From: CAYMGM01 sp964390005
GTDB taxonomy: Bacteria; Pseudomonadota; Alphaproteobacteria; UBA9219
Direction: 5' to 3'
Assembly (NCBI GenBank): GCA_964390005.1
Contig: CAYMGM010000001.1
Location: 496,001-560,000 of the forward strand
Length of the DNA stretch: 64,000 nt
The translations under genes and the position numbers were made by a program. Shown in pieces: positions 15,511 to 24,550 of the stretch (within the stretch, counting starts at the first letter, position 1; each line of letters opens with the position of its first letter). Below the pieces are notes generated by a model. That model did not search any database. It saw only the letters and a list, made by a program, of their open reading frames with translations, and was not told the DNA's origin.

Positions 15511-16749
15511 ACTCAATCACCCTCCTCCGCAGACAGGGATGACGGATTACGCTGTCTTGTCCTTGATCTTAATAGCTTTTTTGCATCTTGCGAGCAGCAG
15601 GAAAACCCAGATCTGCGTGACAAGCCTCTGATCGTCGTTCCTGTCATGTCCGACACAACCTGCGCGATCGCTGCCAGCTATCCCGCCAAGGCCTGTGGCA
15701 TCCAAACAGGAACCTTGGTTGCCGAAGCCAAAAAAATGTGTCCGGGCCTGCGTTTGGTCCAGGCGCGCCCGCCCCTTTACGTCACCTATCATCACCGTAT
15801 TCTTGAAGCCATCGAAACCTGCCTGCCGATTGATGAGGTGATGTCCGTCGACGAGGTCGCGTGCCGTCTGGATAAAATTCAACAACAACCAGCCGAAGCG
15901 CGTCGTCTGGCTGCCCGGATCAAAACAATGATCACCCACAACGTTGGGTCGTGTTTGACAAGTTCGATTGGAATCGCCCCCAATAAATTATTGGCAAAAC
16001 TGGCCTCTGATATGCAAAAGCCGGATGGACTGGTGATTTTGCGTAAGGCCGATTTACCCAAGGCGATTTTACACCTCGCCCCCAGTGATATTGTTGGCAT
16101 CGGGCCGCGGATGGCGCTGCGCCTTACAGCGGGCGGCATTCATACCATGCACGATTTATGGGAAGCCGATGCGCAAAAGCTGCGCCGGGTTTGGGGCGGC
16201 ATTGTGGGGCTGCGCTTTCATGCGCTGCTTCACGGCGCGGATCTGCCTTCTACCCCCAGCCCGCGCCGCAGCCTTGGACGCCAGCATGTTCTGGCGCCAG
16301 AAGAAAGAACACTTTCGCGCGCTTTGCCTCTTTTGCGTCAGCTTCTTATACGCGCCGCCGAGAAACTGCGTGCCGAAGATTTTTTCTGTCAGCGCCTTTA
16401 TGTCGAGATCAAGGGCGTGCGCAACTTGGGCTTTTGGGGAGATGAACGCCAATTTGGCGAGACGCAAGACACCGGGCTTCTTTTGCGTTTGACCGAGGAA
16501 ATGTGGAAAGGCGCGCCGCCTTCTTTAAAGCCGCTGCGCGTCGGGGTTGTTTTAAGCGGGCTGGTGGAAAGCGCGCATCATCAGCCCGATTTGTTCGATG
16601 GCAAGGTTCATCCCTCGCGCTTAATGGAAGCTGTTGACGCGCTCAATGCCCGCTTTGGCCGCGGGACGCTGCAATTCGGCACGCCGCCCGGCACGCAACT
16701 GACAACCAAAATTGCCTTTCAGCGCGTACCGGGAATGGAAGAATTTTAG
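15505..16749 (+). CDS. Y-family (UmuC/DinB-like) DNA polymerase
   Basis: Translesion polymerase of 414 aa from ATG 15505. Catalytic residues are present: VLDLNSFFASCEQ (first Asp) and MSVDEVACRL (Asp-Glu pair). A helix-hairpin-helix region (DIVGIGPRMALRL) and a little-finger domain follow. Near the C-terminus HHQPDLFDG fits the beta-clamp binding pentapeptide QxxLF. The SASC-type finger (FFASCEQ) resembles UmuC, whereas the linear arrangement resembles DinB; it is probably a distinct alphaproteobacterial subgroup. The frame is also open back to 15394, and since the LexA box overlaps ATG 15505 an upstream start cannot be excluded. Stop overlaps the convergent gene's stop by three to four bases. 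SOS induction is expected. Confidence 0.85.
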   Translation: MNTQSPSSADRDDGLRCLVLDLNSFFASCEQQENPDLRDKPLIVVPVMSDTTCAIAASYPAKACGIQTGTLVAEAKKMCPGLRLVQARPPLYVTYHHRILEAIETCLPIDEVMSVDEVACRLDKIQQQPAEARRLAARIKTMITHNVGSCLTSSIGIAPNKLLAKLASDMQKPDGLVILRKADLPKAILHLAPSDIVGIGPRMALRLTAGGIHTMHDLWEADAQKLRRVWGGIVGLRFHALLHGADLPSTPSPRRSLGRQHVLAPEERTLSRALPLLRQLLIRAAEKLRAEDFFCQRLYVEIKGVRNLGFWGDERQFGETQDTGLLLRLTEEMWKGAPPSLKPLRVGVVLSGLVESAHHQPDLFDGKVHPSRLMEAVDALNARFGRGTLQFGTPPGTQLTTKIAFQRVPGMEEF

Positions 16750-17369
16750 CTTGCCAAACGTGTGTCCAAAACTTTTCCATAGCGCGTCGCCGCCGGACGC
16801 ACGTTTTGTATTTTATTACGGCCAAGACCGTCTTCGATCTTTTCAAGCACGCGCGTATCTTCGAAATAGGAAATGCTGTAAAAAGTTTTATCACAAGCAA
16901 GGTGGACCGCCGTCATCGTCAGCGGTTCGACATTATGACGGTCCGATACAGAAACAACCGCTTCGATCCAAGGCGCGCGCGGTTTGACAAAGCCATAAAC
17001 GAACATCGCAGAATCTTCATATTCTAGCCCCCGGTGCTGCACACAGCGTGCTGCCATGACAGGCTCACCTTTCCACAAAACACAGATATTTTCTGTCGGC
17101 GCGGCATAGCCCAGCGTATGACAGGCAACAACCTGAAGCCCCTGCGCGGCATCGCGATAATGAAAGCCATGAAAAGACGACAAAAGCGGTGTCGGCGATT
17201 TAAAAGCCAAAAAAGTAAGGCGCGAGATCAGATCTTCGCCGCCAATCTTTGTTGTCAGCGCTTCGCAAAAACCGGTTGATCCGGCAGGCAAGGCACAAAT
17301 ATGGTTGATTTTTTCATTGCGGTTCGCACGCGCGATTTCGCGCGTAACTTTTTTGATCAAAGACAACAT
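16746..17369 (-). CDS. unknown protein, intact member of a local paralogue pair
   Basis: 207 aa, soluble, no signal peptide, no family recognised. Visible blocks: an N-terminal IARANRNEKINHIC helix, KIGGEDLISRLTFLAF (about 40-55), a Cys/His-containing middle, and APWIEAVVSVSD (about 133-144). These blocks recur in the frameshifted gene immediately upstream (17406-17925), so the pair arose by tandem duplication. Start ATG 17369 has GGGAG eight bases upstream. The mixed alpha/beta pattern would suit a small ligand-binding or PAS-like fold, but I would not assign one. Confidence 0.65.
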   Translation of the reverse strand: MLSLIKKVTREIARANRNEKINHICALPAGSTGFCEALTTKIGGEDLISRLTFLAFKSPTPLLSSFHGFHYRDAAQGLQVVACHTLGYAAPTENICVLWKGEPVMAARCVQHRGLEYEDSAMFVYGFVKPRAPWIEAVVSVSDRHNVEPLTMTAVHLACDKTFYSISYFEDTRVLEKIEDGLGRNKIQNVRPAATRYGKVLDTRLAS

Positions 17370-17405
17370 AAAACTTCTCCCTTAATCGAATAAGTAAAAC
17401 AACGT

Positions 17406-17925
17406 TTACGAAAGGCCGCACACACTGCCGGATTCGTTGGCGGCTGGTGACTTGGGGCGCAGAGCCGCAAATCTCTTTTCTCCGACGATCGTAACAAAAT
17501 CACGAAAAGCCGCCGCCGAATGACGAACAGAGGATTTCCAGTAAAAATATCCTTGGCGCAAATCAAAGGTCCCCATCGCCTCTTTAGGCTTCTTCAGATG
17601 ATCACTTTCTTGAACGACGGCTTCGATCCAACGGTTGATACCAACCGCCCGGTGTAAGGGCCGTCAGCGAAAGGGCTTGAAGCGTTTGATCCTGATTTTG
17701 ATAAGACCATAACCCGGCATTGCGATAAGAATCTGAGCTGTCGATAGCTTCGCCATGCATCGAAAGAAAAACAAGGCGCGTATAAAGATTGTAGCCACCA
17801 ATCTTGCGCGTCATTGCCGCTCGTAATTTTTGTTCCTCGTCGGGCTGCTTGCAAATCGAGGCGATGGCTCCATTGCGGTTGGCAATGGCTAATTGGCGAA
17901 AAATATTACTGATAAAGAAAGACAT
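17406..17925 (-). pseudogene. frameshifted paralogue of the gene at 16746-17369
   Basis: The first part reads from ATG 17925 (MSFFISNIFRQLAIANRNG) and aligns with the N-terminus of its neighbour: IANRNGAIASIC to ARANRNEKINHIC and KIGGYNLYTRLVFLS to KIGGEDLISRLTFLA. After GGW (about 17643) this frame stops within 14 codons. Shifting by one base gives INRWIEAVVQESD, which aligns with APWIEAVVSVSD, and runs on to a TAA at 17406. One extra base near 17640-17645 therefore splits the gene. Either a true inactivating mutation or a sequencing error. Confidence 0.75.
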
Positions 17926-18308
17926 TCTATAACCTTTTCTTTGTAAAAGCGTTTTGCCCACACAGGCGAAAAAGTATTATTGTAGCTTTTGTATTTTTTA
18001 AGAACAGCCCCGCCAGTTTTTCAAGAATATTCATTCTCTTTCGTGTCATTTGGGCAAATTTCTATGGTTAACAAGATCGCCTGTGCACATGAGATGCTTT
18101 TCTTTTTGACTTTTGCTTCTTTTTCAGCCAGAAACCCTCATCCCCTGTTTGGAGCCGGAGCCGTATGGCTTTGGGTTCAGAAAGGCTTTGCCAAGATAGA
18201 GCTTTGCTGAAATAGAGCAATAATCTGCTTGGCTGCTCCGGTCCGTCCTCGCGTTGCGAGCACGGGTCCGCTTTTGTATGGCACTGTAACACCGAATGCG
18301 ATGGGCGC
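17926..18308 (+). other. non-coding stretch upstream of ffh
   Basis: No gene is recognised. The region is AT-rich in its first half. A stem CCGT-c-CTCGC-GTT-GCGAG-c-ACGG lies at 18243-18265, about 45 bases before the ffh start, presumably in its leader. The conserved SRP RNA tip was looked for here and is not present. Confidence 0.4.
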
Positions 18309-19688
18309 ATGTTTGAGAGTTTGAACACAAAGCTAAGCGGCATTTTCGACCGTTTGACCCGTCGGGGCAACCTGACCGAGGAAAACGTCGCCGAAGCCAT
18401 GCGCGAAGTGCGCATCGCGCTGCTGGAAGCCGATGTCGCCCTGCCCGTCGTTAAAGATTTTATTGCCAAAGTTAAAGAACGCGCCGTCGGCCAAGAAGTC
18501 ATTCGCTCGGTCACGCCCGGCCAACAAGTCATCAAAATCGTTCATGACAATTTGGTCGAGCTGCTGGGCACGGAAGCCGTTCCTTTAAATATAGCGATCA
18601 CGCCGCCCGCCATTATCATGATGCTGGGTCTGCAAGGCTCGGGCAAAACGACGACATCCGCCAAGCTCGCCAAGCGTTTGACCGAGGTGGACAAGAAAAA
18701 GGTTTTGTTGGCGTCGCTTGACGTTCAGCGTCCCGCCGCGCAAGAGCAATTGGCCGTTTTGGCCAGCCAAGTCGGCGTGAACAGTCTGCCGATCATAGCC
18801 GGGCAAGATCCCGTTCAGATCACGCGCCGTGCGCTGGATGAAGCGCGGACGGGCCTTTATGATGTTTTGATTTTGGATACAGCGGGCCGTTTGGCTATTG
18901 ACGATGCGCTGATGGCCGAAGCCGCTGCCGTACGCGATGCCGCCCATCCGCATGAAAGCCTTTTGGTTCTTGATGCGATGACGGGGCAAGACGCCGTCAA
19001 CACCGCCAAGCATTTCGACGAGAAAATCGGCGTCACCGGTTTGATCTTATCACGTATCGATGGCGATGCACGCGGCGGGGCCGCTTTGTCGATGCGCGCC
19101 GTCACCGGCAAACCCATCAAGTTTTTGGGAACAGGCGAAAAAGTCGAAGCGCTTGAAGTTTATCATCCCGATCGTTTGGCCGGGCGCATTTTGGGCATGG
19201 GCGATGTGGTGTCCTTGGTCGAAAAAGCCGCCGCCACCATTGACCAGAACGAAGCCGCCGAAATGGCGCAAAAGTTTTTATCGGGTCAAAAGTTCGATTT
19301 CAACGATCTGGCCAAGCAATTGCAGCAAATGCGCCGCATGGGCGGGCTTTCGGGCTTTATGAACTTTCTGCCCGGCGTCGCCAAGATCAAAGACCAATTG
19401 GGTAAAGCCAATATCGACGACAAGATCATCAAACGGCAAGAAGCGATCATTCAATCCATGACGCCTGCCGAGCGTAAAAATGTCGATCTTTTAGGCGCTT
19501 CGCGTAAACGCCGCATTGCTTCTGGCTCGGGTGTCGATGTGTCAGAGGTCAATCGTTTGATTAAGCAGTTCTTGGAAATGCAAAAGGTGATGAAGCAACT
19601 CCAGAAACTGGGCAAAACAGGTTTCATGCGCGGGATGATGCCACGCATGATGGGGAAAGACATGACAGGCATCGCCGGAAAAAAATAA
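18309..19688 (+). CDS. ffh: signal recognition particle GTPase Ffh (SRP54)
   Basis: 459 aa, standard length. The N domain is followed by the G domain: G1 GLQGSGKTTTSAKLA (about residues 107-120), DVQRPAA, G3 DTAGR (about 192-196), and G4 in the TGLILSRIDGDARGG region, where the usual TKLD reads SRID. The C-terminal M domain is Met-rich (MQKVMKQLQKLG, GFMRGMMPRMM) and binds SRP RNA and signal peptides. Ffh guides nascent membrane proteins to FtsY at the inner membrane. It is the first gene of the classical ffh-rpsP-rimM-trmD-rplS group, but here about 970 bases of tandem repeats separate it from rpsP, so rpsP probably has its own promoter. Confidence 0.97.
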   Translation: MFESLNTKLSGIFDRLTRRGNLTEENVAEAMREVRIALLEADVALPVVKDFIAKVKERAVGQEVIRSVTPGQQVIKIVHDNLVELLGTEAVPLNIAITPPAIIMMLGLQGSGKTTTSAKLAKRLTEVDKKKVLLASLDVQRPAAQEQLAVLASQVGVNSLPIIAGQDPVQITRRALDEARTGLYDVLILDTAGRLAIDDALMAEAAAVRDAAHPHESLLVLDAMTGQDAVNTAKHFDEKIGVTGLILSRIDGDARGGAALSMRAVTGKPIKFLGTGEKVEALEVYHPDRLAGRILGMGDVVSLVEKAAATIDQNEAAEMAQKFLSGQKFDFNDLAKQLQQMRRMGGLSGFMNFLPGVAKIKDQLGKANIDDKIIKRQEAIIQSMTPAERKNVDLLGASRKRRIASGSGVDVSEVNRLIKQFLEMQKVMKQLQKLGKTGFMRGMMPRMMGKDMTGIAGKK

Positions 19689-19700
19689 CGGCACCGCTTG

Positions 19701-20576
19701 TCAAAAATATCAGGAGGTACTGGGACGCAGAACAAGCTTTGGATTTTTAAGACTGATCTTTCGGCGACGTCATTCCCGCGAAGGCGGGAATCTAGGGGAC
19801 TGACCCGATAGAACAGGCTTTTAAAACTTTTTCGATGCGTTTTCTGAAAAGCCCACTGGATCCCCGCCTGCGCGGGGATGACGAAAAAGAAGAATATGAC
19901 GGGTTTGGCCAGAAATAACGGCGTGGCTTGTCAAAAATATCAGGAGGTACTGGGACGCAGAACAAGCTTTGGATTTTTAAGACTGATCTTTCGGCGACGT
20001 CATTCCCGCGAAGGCGGGAATCTAGGGGACTGACCCGATAGAACAGGCTTTTAAAACTTTTTCGATGCGTTTTCTGAAAAGCCCACTGGATCCCCGCCTG
20101 CGCGGGGATGACGAAAAAGAAGAATATGACGGGTTTGGCCAGAAATAACGGCGTGGCTTGTCAAAAATATCAGGAGGTACTGGGACGCAGAACAAGCTTT
20201 GGATTTTGAAGACTGATCTTTCAGTGACGTCATTCCCGCGAAGGCGGGAATCTAGGGGACCGATCCGATAGAACAGGCTTTTAAAACCTTTTCGATGCGT
20301 TTTCTGAAAAGCCCACTGGATCCCCGCCTACGCGGGGATGACGAAAAGGAAGAATATGACGGGTTTGGCTGGAAATAACGGCGTGGCTTGTCAAAAATAT
20401 CAGGAGGTATTGGGACGCAGAACAAGCTTTGGATTTTGAAGACTGATCTTTCGGTGACGTCATTCCCGCGAAGGCGAGAATCTAGGGGACCGACCCGATA
20501 GAACAGGCTTTTAAAACCTTTTTGAGGCGTTTTCTGAAAAGCCCACTGGATCCCCGCCTGCGCGGGGATGACGGAG
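19701..20576 (+). repeat. four tandem 230-bp REP-containing repeats
   Basis: Units start at 19701, 19931, 20161 and 20391, exactly 230 bases apart; the last is cut short at about 20576. Each unit has two imperfect hairpins: ATTCCCGC-GAAG-GCGGGAAT and a second one of the form ATCCCCGC-nnn-GCGGGGAT, about 70 bases apart. The first two units are nearly identical, the last two carry shared substitutions. Sixty-codon open frames in them (translating to HPRAGGDP-like peptides) are artefacts of the repeat. The array fills the ffh-rpsP gap. Confidence 0.93.
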
Positions 20577-20661
20577 GGAAAAGCGAAGCTTCTGAATGCC
20601 AGTACAGCTGAGAATGTTGAAACAAAAACAGTGTTAACAGAAGAAGAAGGAGAAAGTATCT

Positions 20662-21039
20662 ATGTTGTCAATGCGTTTAGCACGTCACGGTGCCAAAAAG
20701 CGTCCCTATTACTACATCGTCGTCGCCGACAGCCGCGCGCCGCGCGATGGCCGTTTCTTGGAAAAGATCGGCGCGTATAACCCCATGCTGCCGCGTGAAA
20801 GCGAACAGCGCGTGACCTTCGACGTCGAACGCGCCAAATATTGGGTGAGCAAAGGCGCTCAGCCGACCGAGCGTGTCGCGCGCTTCTTGGCCGATGCCGG
20901 TCTTGCCGCGAAAAAGACCGTTCACGAAACGCCGAAGAAATCAGCGCCCAAAGCCAAGGCTCAAGAACGCTTGAAAGAAGCTGCTGCCGCTGCTGAAGCC
21001 GCTGCCGCCGCGAAAGAACAGCCCGCCGCTGAAGCGTAA
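20662..21039 (+). CDS. rpsP: 30S ribosomal protein S16
   Basis: 125 aa. The conserved core MRLARHGAKKRPYYYIVVAD to about residue 80 is typical S16, a small-subunit assembly protein. Beyond it the chain has a 40-residue Lys/Ala-rich tail (AAAAEAAAAAKEQPAAEA), longer than the 80-90 aa E. coli protein but common in alphaproteobacteria. Start ATG 20662 follows AAGGAG at a good distance; a second ATG three codons on is possible. It opens the rpsP-rimM-trmD-rplS run, with rimM 19 bases downstream. Confidence 0.96.
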   Translation: MLSMRLARHGAKKRPYYYIVVADSRAPRDGRFLEKIGAYNPMLPRESEQRVTFDVERAKYWVSKGAQPTERVARFLADAGLAAKKTVHETPKKSAPKAKAQERLKEAAAAAEAAAAAKEQPAAEA

Positions 21040-21058
21040 GGCAACAGGGAAAAGATAG

Positions 21059-21607
21059 ATGGATCAGGTTAAACGCATTTGCATCGGAAAAATCACGGGC
21101 GCGCATGGCGTCCGTGGCGCGGTGCGCGTGCAAAGTTTTACCGAAGATCCAGACGATCTTTTCACCTATGCGCCCGTAACAGATGAAGCTGGCGCGCGCA
21201 CGTTCAAGATGACGCCCAAAGGCGTGATCAAGGACAATTACATCGTCGAAATCGACGATGTAACAGATCGCGATGTCGCTTTGGCTTTACGCGGCGTGCG
21301 GCTTTACGTCGCACGCGACGCTTTGCCCGCCACAAACGGATCGGAATATTACATTGCCGATCTTTTGGGGCTGCAAGCACGCGATGCCGACACGGGCGAG
21401 ACGCTGGGCAAAGTCAGCGAAGCGCATGATTACGGCGCTGGCATTTTTCTGGAAATCAAACCGGAAGGTGCCGCAAGTTTTATGGTGCCGTTTCGCGATG
21501 CCTTTGTCCCGACGGTCGATGTGGCGGGCGGCTACCTGACGGTACGCTTGCCAACAGAGACCCTTGAGGGGGAAGACGACGCGGCGGATTTGGACGCGAC
21601 GCCATGA
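21059..21607 (+). CDS. rimM: ribosome maturation factor RimM
   Basis: 182 aa. The N-terminal RimM domain begins CIGKITGAHGVRGAVRV (residues about 6-22), and the second half is a PRC-barrel (EYYIADLLGLQARD, about 98-111, to VPFRDAFVPTVD). RimM binds S19 and is needed for 16S rRNA processing and 30S head maturation. The stop codon overlaps the trmD start (ATGA), so the two are translationally coupled. The acidic C-terminal tail (EGEDDAADLD) is usual. Confidence 0.95.
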   Translation: MDQVKRICIGKITGAHGVRGAVRVQSFTEDPDDLFTYAPVTDEAGARTFKMTPKGVIKDNYIVEIDDVTDRDVALALRGVRLYVARDALPATNGSEYYIADLLGLQARDADTGETLGKVSEAHDYGAGIFLEIKPEGAASFMVPFRDAFVPTVDVAGGYLTVRLPTETLEGEDDAADLDATP

Positions 21608-22332
21608 CGCCCCCGCGCCCCTGGCAAGCGCATGTGCTGACCCTTTTCCCGGAGATGTTTCCGGGGCCTTTGGGGGCCAGTCTTGCCGGGAAAGCGTTGG
21701 CAGACGGTCTTTGGTCGCTGAATGTGACTCACATTCGCGATTATGCGACCGACAAGCACCGAACCGTTGACGATACGCCTTATGGCGGCGGCGCGGGAAT
21801 GGTGTTTCGACCCGATGTTGTGGCGGCGGCCCTTCGTGGCGCTGAAGCTACGACGGGCAAAGCCGAAAGACGGCTTTATCTGTCGCCCCGAGGCCGGGTT
21901 CTCAATCAGGCCTTGGTGGAGGAGTTGGTAGCCGCTTCGTCGGTCCTTCTTCTGTGCGGACGCTATGAAGGGGTGGATCAGCGGGTGCTGGATGCCGAAC
22001 AGCTAGAGGAAGTCAGCCTTGGCGACTTTGTTCTGGCAGGCGGCGAAGTCGCGGCGATGACGCTTTTAGAGGCCTGTGTCCGGCTTTTGCCGGGGGTCAT
22101 GGGCAACAGCGCCACGGTGGACGAGGAAAGTTTTACGGATGGCCTTTTGGAATATCCGCATTACACCCGCCCGCCGGTTTGGGAAGAACGGTCGGTCCCG
22201 GATGTTTTAATCTCGGGCCACCATGAAAAGGTTAACGCCTGGCGGCGGACCGAATCTGAAAAGCTGACGCAAGCGCGTCGGCCAGACCTTTGGGCCGCCT
22301 ATCAGGCAAAAAAGGGGCTGAAAGACGCCTAA
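21604..22332 (+). CDS. trmD: tRNA (guanine-N1)-methyltransferase
   Basis: 242 aa SPOUT-class methyltransferase that forms m1G37 in tRNAs reading CNN/GG-containing codons, preventing frameshifting. Characteristic stretches: LTLFPEMFPG at the start, DDTPYGGGAGMV (about 56-67), LCGRYEGVDQRV (about 117-128) and LGDFVLAGGEVAAM in the trefoil knot that binds S-adenosylmethionine. ATGA overlap with rimM; 93 bases before rplS. Short relative to some species but all catalytic blocks are intact. Confidence 0.96.
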   Translation: MTPPRPWQAHVLTLFPEMFPGPLGASLAGKALADGLWSLNVTHIRDYATDKHRTVDDTPYGGGAGMVFRPDVVAAALRGAEATTGKAERRLYLSPRGRVLNQALVEELVAASSVLLLCGRYEGVDQRVLDAEQLEEVSLGDFVLAGGEVAAMTLLEACVRLLPGVMGNSATVDEESFTDGLLEYPHYTRPPVWEERSVPDVLISGHHEKVNAWRRTESEKLTQARRPDLWAAYQAKKGLKDA

Positions 22333-22425
22333 AACACCGAATTTGGCGCAGGGTGCGCCAAGAAACAATTGAGTAACCGGTCAATCCGTTGTATAGGAGC
22401 GACCCTCGGATAGGAGAATGAGACA

Positions 22426-22830
22426 ATGAACTTGTTACAGAAAATCGAACAGCAGCAGATTGAAAAGCTGGGCGCCAATGTTCCGGAATTCGCCCCTGGC
22501 GATACCTTGCGCGTCAATGTGAAAGTTATCGAAGGCACGCGTGAGCGTATTCAGGCCTATGAAGGCGTCTGCATCGCCCGCAAGAACGCTGGCATCAATT
22601 CCTCGTTCACCGTCCGCAAAATCAGCTATGGCGAAGGCGTCGAGCGTGTGTTCCCGCTGTACAGCCCGCGCGTCGATTCGATCGTTGTCGTGCGCCGCGG
22701 TTTGGTCCGTCGTGCCAAGCTTTATTACCTGCGCACGCTGCGCGGCAAAAAGGCCCGTATTGCGGAAAAGACAGATTACGCCGCCATGGCAGCGGCCAAG
22801 GCCGACAAGACTTCCGGCGCAGCCGAGTAA
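22426..22830 (+). CDS. rplS: 50S ribosomal protein L19
   Basis: 134 aa. Core sequence RERIQAYEGVCIARKN, FTVRKISYGEGVERVFPLYSP and RRGLVRRAKLYYLR is diagnostic of L19, located at the 30S-50S interface. The C-terminal 20 residues are Ala/Lys-rich. The start has AGGAG nine bases upstream. It is the last gene of the operon, followed 25 bases later by a strong terminator. Confidence 0.97.
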   Translation: MNLLQKIEQQQIEKLGANVPEFAPGDTLRVNVKVIEGTRERIQAYEGVCIARKNAGINSSFTVRKISYGEGVERVFPLYSPRVDSIVVVRRGLVRRAKLYYLRTLRGKKARIAEKTDYAAMAAAKADKTSGAAE

Positions 22831-22855
22831 GATTCCGGTTCTTCCAACGATCAAA

Positions 22856-22883
22856 AAGCCAGCCCCAACGGGCTGGCTTTTTT
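22856..22883 (+). terminator. rho-independent terminator after rplS
   Basis: Perfect 10-bp stem AAGCCAGCCC/GGGCTGGCTT with a CAAC loop, followed by T-run; the A-run on the left lets it also serve the convergent gene at 22898-23215. Confidence 0.93.
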
Positions 22884-22897
22884 GTTAACGTTTGTTC

Positions 22898-23215
22898 CTA
22901 AACGGTCTCTTTCCGTAGAAGATCCAGCAAATGCTCGGTCCAGTCGCTGTCCATTCGCGCCAGCATGTGACGGTCTTTGTCGCCTAAAAAAGCAGCGCGT
23001 TCAGCATAATAGGCGCGGAACCACCGCAAAGCCTCAATCCCGGTGCGCAAACCACGGGAAAAAAGGCCCAGTTTATCGGCCGATAAAAGCATATCGTCCA
23101 AATCCGAGGCACGACCTAAAAGCAAAACCTCGGCCATCGCATTGAGGCACGCCGAATCAGGCGGGGCCGACAAATCATGCAAAGCCTTTAAGGCTGACAA
23201 GCGGGCGCTAAGCAT
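22898..23215 (-). CDS. small unknown protein
   Basis: 105 aa, helical and rich in Leu, Ala and Arg, with no signal peptide or recognised domain. Composition (DDMLLSADKLGLFSRGLRTGIEALRWF) suggests a helical bundle. The start ATG 23215 has an excellent GGGAGG site upstream and the stop lies just past the rplS terminator, which supports it as a real gene. It is monocistronic and convergent with rplS. Function unknown. Confidence 0.6.
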   Translation of the reverse strand: MLSARLSALKALHDLSAPPDSACLNAMAEVLLLGRASDLDDMLLSADKLGLFSRGLRTGIEALRWFRAYYAERAAFLGDKDRHMLARMDSDWTEHLLDLLRKETV

Positions 23216-23537
23216 GGGGGACCTCCCTTCCCGACCCTTTTATAACGAAAAGATTGTTATCAAAAGGAAATCGGCTTTGATGGATAGATTCCTTGCTATC
23301 ATATAACAATTTTCAGCCATCGTTCCATAAAAAAGCCCTTTCTTACCTGCAAAGAAATGCAACAGACTTCGGAAAAAGGAGCGGGTCCGGTGCCGCGCGG
23401 GTTTACAAGCCCTTCGGGGGCCGATAAAGTCCCCCCTCTACCCGTTTTTCAAAGTCATTTAGGATGCGCATGAGGGCGGCATCAACCAGATCCCTTTGGG
23501 ATCCCCTCGGCGAAAGCATGAAGAAAAGGATGTCTCG
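23216..23537. other. intergenic region between two divergent genes, with an imperfect inverted repeat
   Basis: No gene is seen. ATTGTTAT at 23253-23260 and ATAACAAT at 23303-23310 form 8-bp arms. Inside them AGGAAATC and GATTCCT nearly pair as well, so the 58-base segment can fold into a long imperfect hairpin. The remainder presumably carries the ispH promoter. ispH's ribosome site (AAGGATG) ends a few bases before 23538. Confidence 0.4.
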
Positions 23538-24515
23538 ATGAAGGTTCTGTTGGCTCAACCGCGCGGTTTTTGCGCCGGTGTCGAACGCGCGATCGAAGTG
23601 GTCGAGACGGCGCTGACCCGCTTTGGCCCCCCAATCTATGTGCGCCACGAGATCGTTCACAACCCCCATGTTGTGAAACGCTTGGCCGACAAAGGCGTGA
23701 TTTTCGTCGAGGAAACCGATGAAGTGCCGGAAGGCGCTGTCGTTATTTTCAGCGCGCATGGCGTCGCGGAATCGGTCGAAAGGCATGCCAAAGAACGCGG
23801 TCTTGCCGTTATTGATGCCACCTGCCCCTTGGTTTCAAAAGTTCATGCCGAAGGTCAGCGTTACGCCAAAGAAGGCCGCGAGATCATCATGATCGGCCAT
23901 GAAGGCCACCCTGAGATCGAAGGCACGCTGGGCTGCATTCCCGGCGTCGTGCATTTGATTTCCGAAGCGCAGGATGTCGAAAAGCTTCAGGTGAAAGATC
24001 CCGATAAACTGGCCTATATCACCCAGACAACGCTTAGCGTTGACGACACCAAAAGCGTGATCGATGCCTTAAAGGCGCGCTTCCCCGATATTGTCGGGCC
24101 CGCCACGCGCGATATTTGCTATGCCACCCAGAACCGTCAGGGCGCGGTGCGCGAACTGGCCAAGCATGTCGATGTGGTGTTGGTTATCGGCGCGCATAAC
24201 AGCTCGAACTCGAACCGCTTGCGCGAACGCGCGGCAGAAGTTGGCGTGCCCGCCTATTTGATTGAAGATTCATCGCAGCTTGATGCCAACTGGATCAAGG
24301 GATGCAACGTCGTCGGCATTACCGCTGGCGCCTCGGCCCCCGAAGATCTGGTTCAGGAAGTCATCGCGCATCTGAAAGAGATCGAGCAAGTCGATGATGT
24401 TTCCGTTCTGCCCGGCACCGAGGAAAACGTTCATTTCCGCCTGCCGCTGGCGCTGACCAAAGACATGTCGGAGGAAGAGCTGCAAGCTTTAGCCGACAAA
24501 AAGAACAAGTCGTAA
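23538..24515 (+). CDS. ispH: 4-hydroxy-3-methylbut-2-enyl diphosphate reductase
   Basis: 325 aa iron-sulfur enzyme, last step of the MEP isoprenoid pathway, making IPP and DMAPP. The three cluster cysteines are visible: GFCAGVERA (Cys12), ATCPLVSKVH (about 96) and DICYATQNR (about 195). Also present are HEGHPEIEGTLG, TQTTLS and the SSNSNRL phosphate-binding block. The frame is open from 23496, but ATG 23538 gives the family start MKVLLAQPRGFCAG. It lies 35 bases before hpnH; together they connect isoprenoid supply to hopanoid side-chain synthesis. Confidence 0.97.
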   Translation: MKVLLAQPRGFCAGVERAIEVVETALTRFGPPIYVRHEIVHNPHVVKRLADKGVIFVEETDEVPEGAVVIFSAHGVAESVERHAKERGLAVIDATCPLVSKVHAEGQRYAKEGREIIMIGHEGHPEIEGTLGCIPGVVHLISEAQDVEKLQVKDPDKLAYITQTTLSVDDTKSVIDALKARFPDIVGPATRDICYATQNRQGAVRELAKHVDVVLVIGAHNSSNSNRLRERAAEVGVPAYLIEDSSQLDANWIKGCNVVGITAGASAPEDLVQEVIAHLKEIEQVDDVSVLPGTEENVHFRLPLALTKDMSEEELQALADKKNKS

Positions 24516-24550
24516 CCTGAGCGCTTTGCCGTTCAAGAAAGGAAAAAACC

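Noticed and set aside
18060..18308. SRP RNA gene upstream of ffh
   Set aside because: The conserved GGTCAGG...GGAAGGAAGCAGCC tip is absent.
20051..20463. Two nearly identical 60-codon open frames (20051-20233 and 20281-20463, minus strand)
   Set aside because: They lie wholly inside the REP-type repeat; peptides of the HPRAGGDP/VIPAKAGIQ kind are known artefacts of such repeats and have no ribosome site.
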